A DNA stretch of 64,000 nucleotides from Mycolicibacterium frederiksbergense (lineage in GTDB: Bacteria; Actinomycetota; Actinomycetes; Mycobacteriales; Mycobacteriaceae). Below are positions 60,511 through 64,000 of the stretch, piece after piece (within the stretch, counting starts at the first letter, position 1; the number at the start of each line of letters is the position of its first letter). The notes beneath the pieces are model-generated. The model was not told where the DNA came from and did not search any database. It saw nothing but the letters and a program-made list of their open reading frames with translations. The position numbers and the translations under genes were made by a program. Location: positions 496,001 to 560,000 of the forward strand of contig NZ_CP038799.1 in NCBI RefSeq assembly GCF_012223425.1. The letters are read 5' to 3'.

Positions 60511-63480
60511 CTAGCCGACGGCGACGGGATCGTTCTCGGACGGTGCCGGACGGTTGCGCGGCGCGCGGCGCCCCGACGGCCACCAGTTGTACTTGCCCAC
60601 CAGCACCGCCAGCGCGGGCACCGTCAGCGTGCGCACCAGCAGGGTGTCGATCAGCAGGCCGACCCCGATGATGAAGCCGCCCTGCACCATCGAGCTGATA
60701 CTGCTGAAGCACATGGCGAGCATCGGGGCGGCGAAGATCATGCCGGCCGAGGTGATGACGCTGCCGGTGGCGCGCACCGTCTTGATCACACCCGAGTTGA
60801 TGCCGTGCGGGGATTCGTCGCGTATCCGCGATATCAGCAGCATGTTGTAGTCGGCGCCGACGGCCACCAACACGATGAACGCCAGGCCCGGCGTGCTCGC
60901 CGCGATGGGTTGGTCGAGCATCACCTGGAACACCAGCACCCCGATGCCCAGTGCGGACAGGCACGAAAGAATCACGGTGGCAACGAGATACAGCGGGGCC
61001 ACGATAGCGCGAAGCAGCAGCACCAGGATCAAGAACACCACCGCCACGGTCATCACCACGATGAACAGCAGATCCTGGTCGTAGTAGTCACGCAGTTCGC
61101 TGTAATACGGCGTCATACCCGACATCGAGATCGAGGCGTCGGCGAGCGCGGTGTTGACCTGTGCGCCCTGCGCGGTGGCGAGGATGGTCTTCACCTGATC
61201 CATCGCCCCGGTGTCATAGGGATCGAGGGTGGACTCGACCAGGTAGCGCGCCGAGTGCCCATCCGGCGACACGAAGACCTCGACGACGTCCTGGAAGTTC
61301 TTGTTGTCGAGGATCTCCGGTGAGATGAAGAAGCCCGCGGTGCCCGGGTCGGTGGCGTTGCGTTTCATCGACAGCAGGAAGTCCGAGGCGTCCTCCAGTC
61401 CGTTGCCGAGTTCACCGGTCTGCTCGTTGAGGGTCTTGACGCCGTCGGCGAGCTGCCGGCTGCCCTCGGCCAGCGCGTCGGCGCCCTGGTCGATCTTGGC
61501 GATCTGCTGCTGCAGTCCACCGGAATTCGCGGATCCCAGCTGGGAGAGCACCTTGCCGGCCGCGTCCATCGCGGGCTGCACCTTGTCGAGGACCTCGACC
61601 ACCCGCTGCCACCGATCGCGGTCGGACGCGCAGGCCGGGTCCATATCGCAGTTCGGGTTGTTCTGCAGGGTCCGCACCACGAACCTGGTGAATTCCAACG
61701 ATTCCCGGAAGCTCTCCGCGTCCTGCACCACGGGGGCGTCGTCGCCGGGCATCTTCGGCAACAGATCGGAGTTGGTGAGCTGGTTGCGCACGTCGGCCAT
61801 CGTCTTTTTCAGCCCGTCGAACACCGCGGTGGCCTGGGTCAGCTGGCCGCGCACCGACGCCAGGCTCTCTGCCAGCTGGTCCGCACCTCCGGTCAGTTGC
61901 GAGCGGGCATCGGTGCTTTCGGTGATCTTGGCGGACGCGTCGGCGAGTTTGTCGCCGATCACGCCGGCCTGATAACTCAGCGTGGCCTGTTCCAGCGGTT
62001 CGCCGGAGGGCCGGGTGACACCGCGCACCGTCTCGATATCGGGTAGCTGGCTGACCCGCTGGGCCAGCTGTTCCATGTCCGCCAGCGCCTCGGGCGTCCG
62101 CAGATCGTGCGGCGACTGGATGAAGATGTACTGCGGGGCGGTGATACTGGCCGGGAAATGTTCCTCGATCGCGGCCATGCCGACATTGCTCTCCGCCGAC
62201 GGCGGCAGCGCGGTTCGCGCGTCGTAGCTGGTGTCCATCGCCAGGACGCACAAAGCCAGCGGCACCAGGATCAGCAGGCTGCCCATCAGGTGCGCCATCG
62301 GCCGGCGCACGATGCGGATGGCGGACCGTCGCCAGAATTGTTTGGTGAGCTCGCGTCTGGGCGTGGCCCATCCGCGCCGGCCGCACAGCACCAGGAACGC
62401 GGGTAGCAGCGTGACCGAGGCGAAGAACGCCACCGCGATCGAGACGGCCAGCGCCGGCCCGGCGGTGGAGAACACCTTCAGCGTGGTGAAACCCATGCCG
62501 AGGAAGGTGACCGCCACGGTCGCCGCCGAGGCGGCGATCACCTTGCCGATCGCGCTGATCGCCCGGGCCACCGCATCGTCGGGGGTCATCCCGGCGCGCA
62601 GGTATTCGTGATATCGGCTGATGAGGAAGACGGCGTAGTCGACGCCGGCGCCGATCATCATCGCCGACATGAACACCAGGGTCTGCTGCGAGATCGCCAG
62701 CCCCATCTCGGCGAGGCCGGCCACGATCTGCGCCGCGGCCACCTGTGAGATCGAGATGGTCAGCAGCGGCAGCAGCATCGTGACGATGCTGCGATACACC
62801 ACCAGCAGGATGACCAGTACCACCGCGACGGTGACGGTTTCGATCAACCGCAGGTCGCGCAGCCCGATCTGTTCGCGTTCGGCGACGGTCGCGGTCAGGC
62901 CGGTCATGTGCAGGGTCAGGTCGGAGCCTGCGACGGTGTCCTCGACGGTCGTCACGACGCGCTGATAGGCCTCGGTGGACTCCGGGGACCCCAACTCCCC
63001 CACGATGCCGACCGGGATGAACCAGGCCTTGTCGTCCTTGCTCTGCATCACCTCCCGCAGCGGCGGCTGGGTGATGAAGTCCTGCACCATCACGACATCG
63101 CGGACGTTGCCGTGTAATTCGTTGACCAGCCGGCGGTAGACGTCCTCGTCGGCGTCGGTGAGTCCGTCGTCGTTGGTCAGCACCACCAGGGCGATGTTCT
63201 GGATGCCCGGCTCGCCGAAGTCGGCGGTCATCTCCTTGGTCGCCACCATCACCGCGGCGTCGCCGGGCAGCATCTCCTGATCTCGGTCGCTGGCCAACTG
63301 GATCAGCGGCGGCAGCGTGGAGGCGAGCACGCTGACGAGCACCAGCCAGCCCGCGATCACCAGCCAGGGACGCCGCACGACGACACGGGCGAGCCGCTCG
63401 AAGACGCCGTTGACGGTCAGCTTCCCGGCCTCACCGCTGTCCGGCGACTCGGCGTTGCGTCGGGACCAGCGCAGTTTCAC
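60511..63480 (-). CDS. MmpL-family RND transporter coupled to an NRPS/PKS gene
   Basis: A 989-residue transporter: TM1 at about 37-58 (PWLVIAGWLVLVSVLASTLPP), first porter domain, helices 2-6 with GAGVDYAVFLISRYHEY, a large second porter domain rich in coiled coil and with a Cys pair (NCDMDPACAS), helices 7-12 with GADYNMLLISRIRDE. Resembles the MmpL8/MmpL10-like group that exports complex lipids. The GTG start overlaps the stop of the thioesterase-ending gene upstream by 4 bases, so it very likely exports the product of that biosynthetic cluster. Confidence 0.88.
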   Translation of the reverse strand: MKLRWSRRNAESPDSGEAGKLTVNGVFERLARVVVRRPWLVIAGWLVLVSVLASTLPPLIQLASDRDQEMLPGDAAVMVATKEMTADFGEPGIQNIALVVLTNDDGLTDADEDVYRRLVNELHGNVRDVVMVQDFITQPPLREVMQSKDDKAWFIPVGIVGELGSPESTEAYQRVVTTVEDTVAGSDLTLHMTGLTATVAEREQIGLRDLRLIETVTVAVVLVILLVVYRSIVTMLLPLLTISISQVAAAQIVAGLAEMGLAISQQTLVFMSAMMIGAGVDYAVFLISRYHEYLRAGMTPDDAVARAISAIGKVIAASAATVAVTFLGMGFTTLKVFSTAGPALAVSIAVAFFASVTLLPAFLVLCGRRGWATPRRELTKQFWRRSAIRIVRRPMAHLMGSLLILVPLALCVLAMDTSYDARTALPPSAESNVGMAAIEEHFPASITAPQYIFIQSPHDLRTPEALADMEQLAQRVSQLPDIETVRGVTRPSGEPLEQATLSYQAGVIGDKLADASAKITESTDARSQLTGGADQLAESLASVRGQLTQATAVFDGLKKTMADVRNQLTNSDLLPKMPGDDAPVVQDAESFRESLEFTRFVVRTLQNNPNCDMDPACASDRDRWQRVVEVLDKVQPAMDAAGKVLSQLGSANSGGLQQQIAKIDQGADALAEGSRQLADGVKTLNEQTGELGNGLEDASDFLLSMKRNATDPGTAGFFISPEILDNKNFQDVVEVFVSPDGHSARYLVESTLDPYDTGAMDQVKTILATAQGAQVNTALADASISMSGMTPYYSELRDYYDQDLLFIVVMTVAVVFLILVLLLRAIVAPLYLVATVILSCLSALGIGVLVFQVMLDQPIAASTPGLAFIVLVAVGADYNMLLISRIRDESPHGINSGVIKTVRATGSVITSAGMIFAAPMLAMCFSSISSMVQGGFIIGVGLLIDTLLVRTLTVPALAVLVGKYNWWPSGRRAPRNRPAPSENDPVAVG

Positions 63481-64000
63481 GGCGCCTCGCGGCCGAGCAG
63501 GCGCCGCAGCTGCGGCCCGTACTGCTCGAGTGTGTCGGTGCCCAGCATGTCCTGATGGCTGCAGTCCACCCGGTGTGCGGTGATCACGCCGTCCACGTAC
63601 GGCGCCCAGCGACGCTGGAGGTAGCCGGCCCGGTCGTCGTCATCGCGTTCGGCGGAGAACACGATCAGTTCACCCTGGAACACGTCGGCCATGTGTTCAC
63701 GGTAGAGGCCGATGTTGGTCTCGACGTTGTGCACCATCCGGTCGAGCAGCGCGGTGATGTCCGGGCCGTCGTGCGTGCCGAGCAGTTCGTCGACCTGACC
63801 ACGATCCACGGCCGCGTTGGCCTTGTCGCTCAGGGTCGGTTCGGCGTCGAGCAAGATCAGCCGGGCGACAGCGCCGCCGCGGCGCTGCACCTCGACGGCG
63901 ATGGCGTGCGCGAGGACACCGCCGTAGGACCAGCCGAGCAGCTGGACGGGACCGTCGGGCCGTTCGGCCTCGATCCGGTCGGCGTAGATCGCCGCCATCT
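63477..64000 (-). CDS. Thioesterase domain, C-terminus of a probable NRPS/PKS (partial)
   Basis: The last 174 residues of a protein continuing beyond the right edge. It is a type I thioesterase: nucleophile Ser in LLGWSYGGVLAHAIA, Asp in RLILLDAEPTL, and His in DCSHQDMLG near the end. The domain releases or cyclises peptide or polyketide chains from a carrier protein. A free-standing TesA-like thioesterase is also possible, as the upstream part is not visible. Coupling to an MmpL gene recalls lipopeptide or glycolipid loci of mycobacteria. Confidence 0.75.
   Translation of the reverse strand, partial: MAAIYADRIEAERPDGPVQLLGWSYGGVLAHAIAVEVQRRGGAVARLILLDAEPTLSDKANAAVDRGQVDELLGTHDGPDITALLDRMVHNVETNIGLYREHMADVFQGELIVFSAERDDDDRAGYLQRRWAPYVDGVITAHRVDCSHQDMLGTDTLEQYGPQLRRLLGREAP

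Overview
The window is GC-rich, densely packed actinobacterial DNA from a rapidly growing mycobacterium of the Mycolicibacterium type. Support for this: an antigen 85 mycolyltransferase, two MmpL transporters, a 13E12-family HNH protein, a tmRNA with tag ADSNQRDYALAA, and a block smpB-ftsX-ftsE-(Pro-rich protein)-mscS-prfB-fprA followed by hisN and fadE24-fadE23. The gene order of that block recalls the Rv3100c-Rv3106 and Rv3137-Rv3140 region of M. tuberculosis.

Layout. (1) 1-5642 is a mobile-element nest: a Tn554-like three-gene recombinase transposon, open at the left edge, cuts an IS21-family element inside istB, and that IS21 itself appears to have cut a TetR-like gene whose tail remains. 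(2) 5710-7204 is an HNH/13E12 gene behind a promoter with a perfect LexA box. (3) 7961-15925 is an amine or gamma-glutamyl catabolic cluster: a divergent APC permease, a GntR regulator, a soluble cache-like sensor, a P450, a glutamine-synthetase-like ligase, a signal-less solute-binding protein and two class C26 gamma-glutamyl hydrolases, closed by a strong hairpin. (4) 15976-20721 holds TetR and MarR regulators, small enzymes, a VanB-type reductase and a metal-dependent hydrolase. (5) 20851-23123 is an operon of an Anbu proteasome-like protease, an N-formylglutamate amidohydrolase-like enzyme and a transglutaminase. (6) 23249-28842 is mmpL, a glycosyltransferase and a GH13 glucosidase. (7) 28944-31254 carries a second, orphan proteasome-type Ntn hydrolase, a PolD/LigD-type polymerase and a Thr-rich membrane protein. 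(8) 31329-38833 is a defence island: a complete Wadjet (JetABCD/EptABCD) anti-plasmid system and a type II toxin-antitoxin pair. (9) 39149-42201 holds miscellaneous enzymes. (10) 42252-51248 is the core block of ssrA, a GGDEF-EAL protein, smpB, ftsX, ftsE, mscS, prfB and fprA. (11) 51324-57360 includes an AbiEi/DUF559-like gene bracketed by a 62-bp repeat, hisN, fadE24-fadE23 behind a 22-bp perfect palindrome, and a decayed second AbiEi/DUF559-like gene. (12) 57427-64000 has an Ag85C-like gene, a TetR plus flavin monooxygenase-like pair, and an mmpL translationally coupled to the thioesterase end of a probable NRPS/PKS gene that leaves the window.

The systems most worth following are the Anbu/FGase/transglutaminase operon with the nearby orphan Ntn hydrolase, the P450-plus-gamma-glutamylation cluster, and the repeat-flanked AbiEi/DUF559 gene. 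The Wadjet operon is the clearest defence system. No intergenic stretch exceeds 300 bases. Functions rest on reading motifs and gene context; no database search was run.
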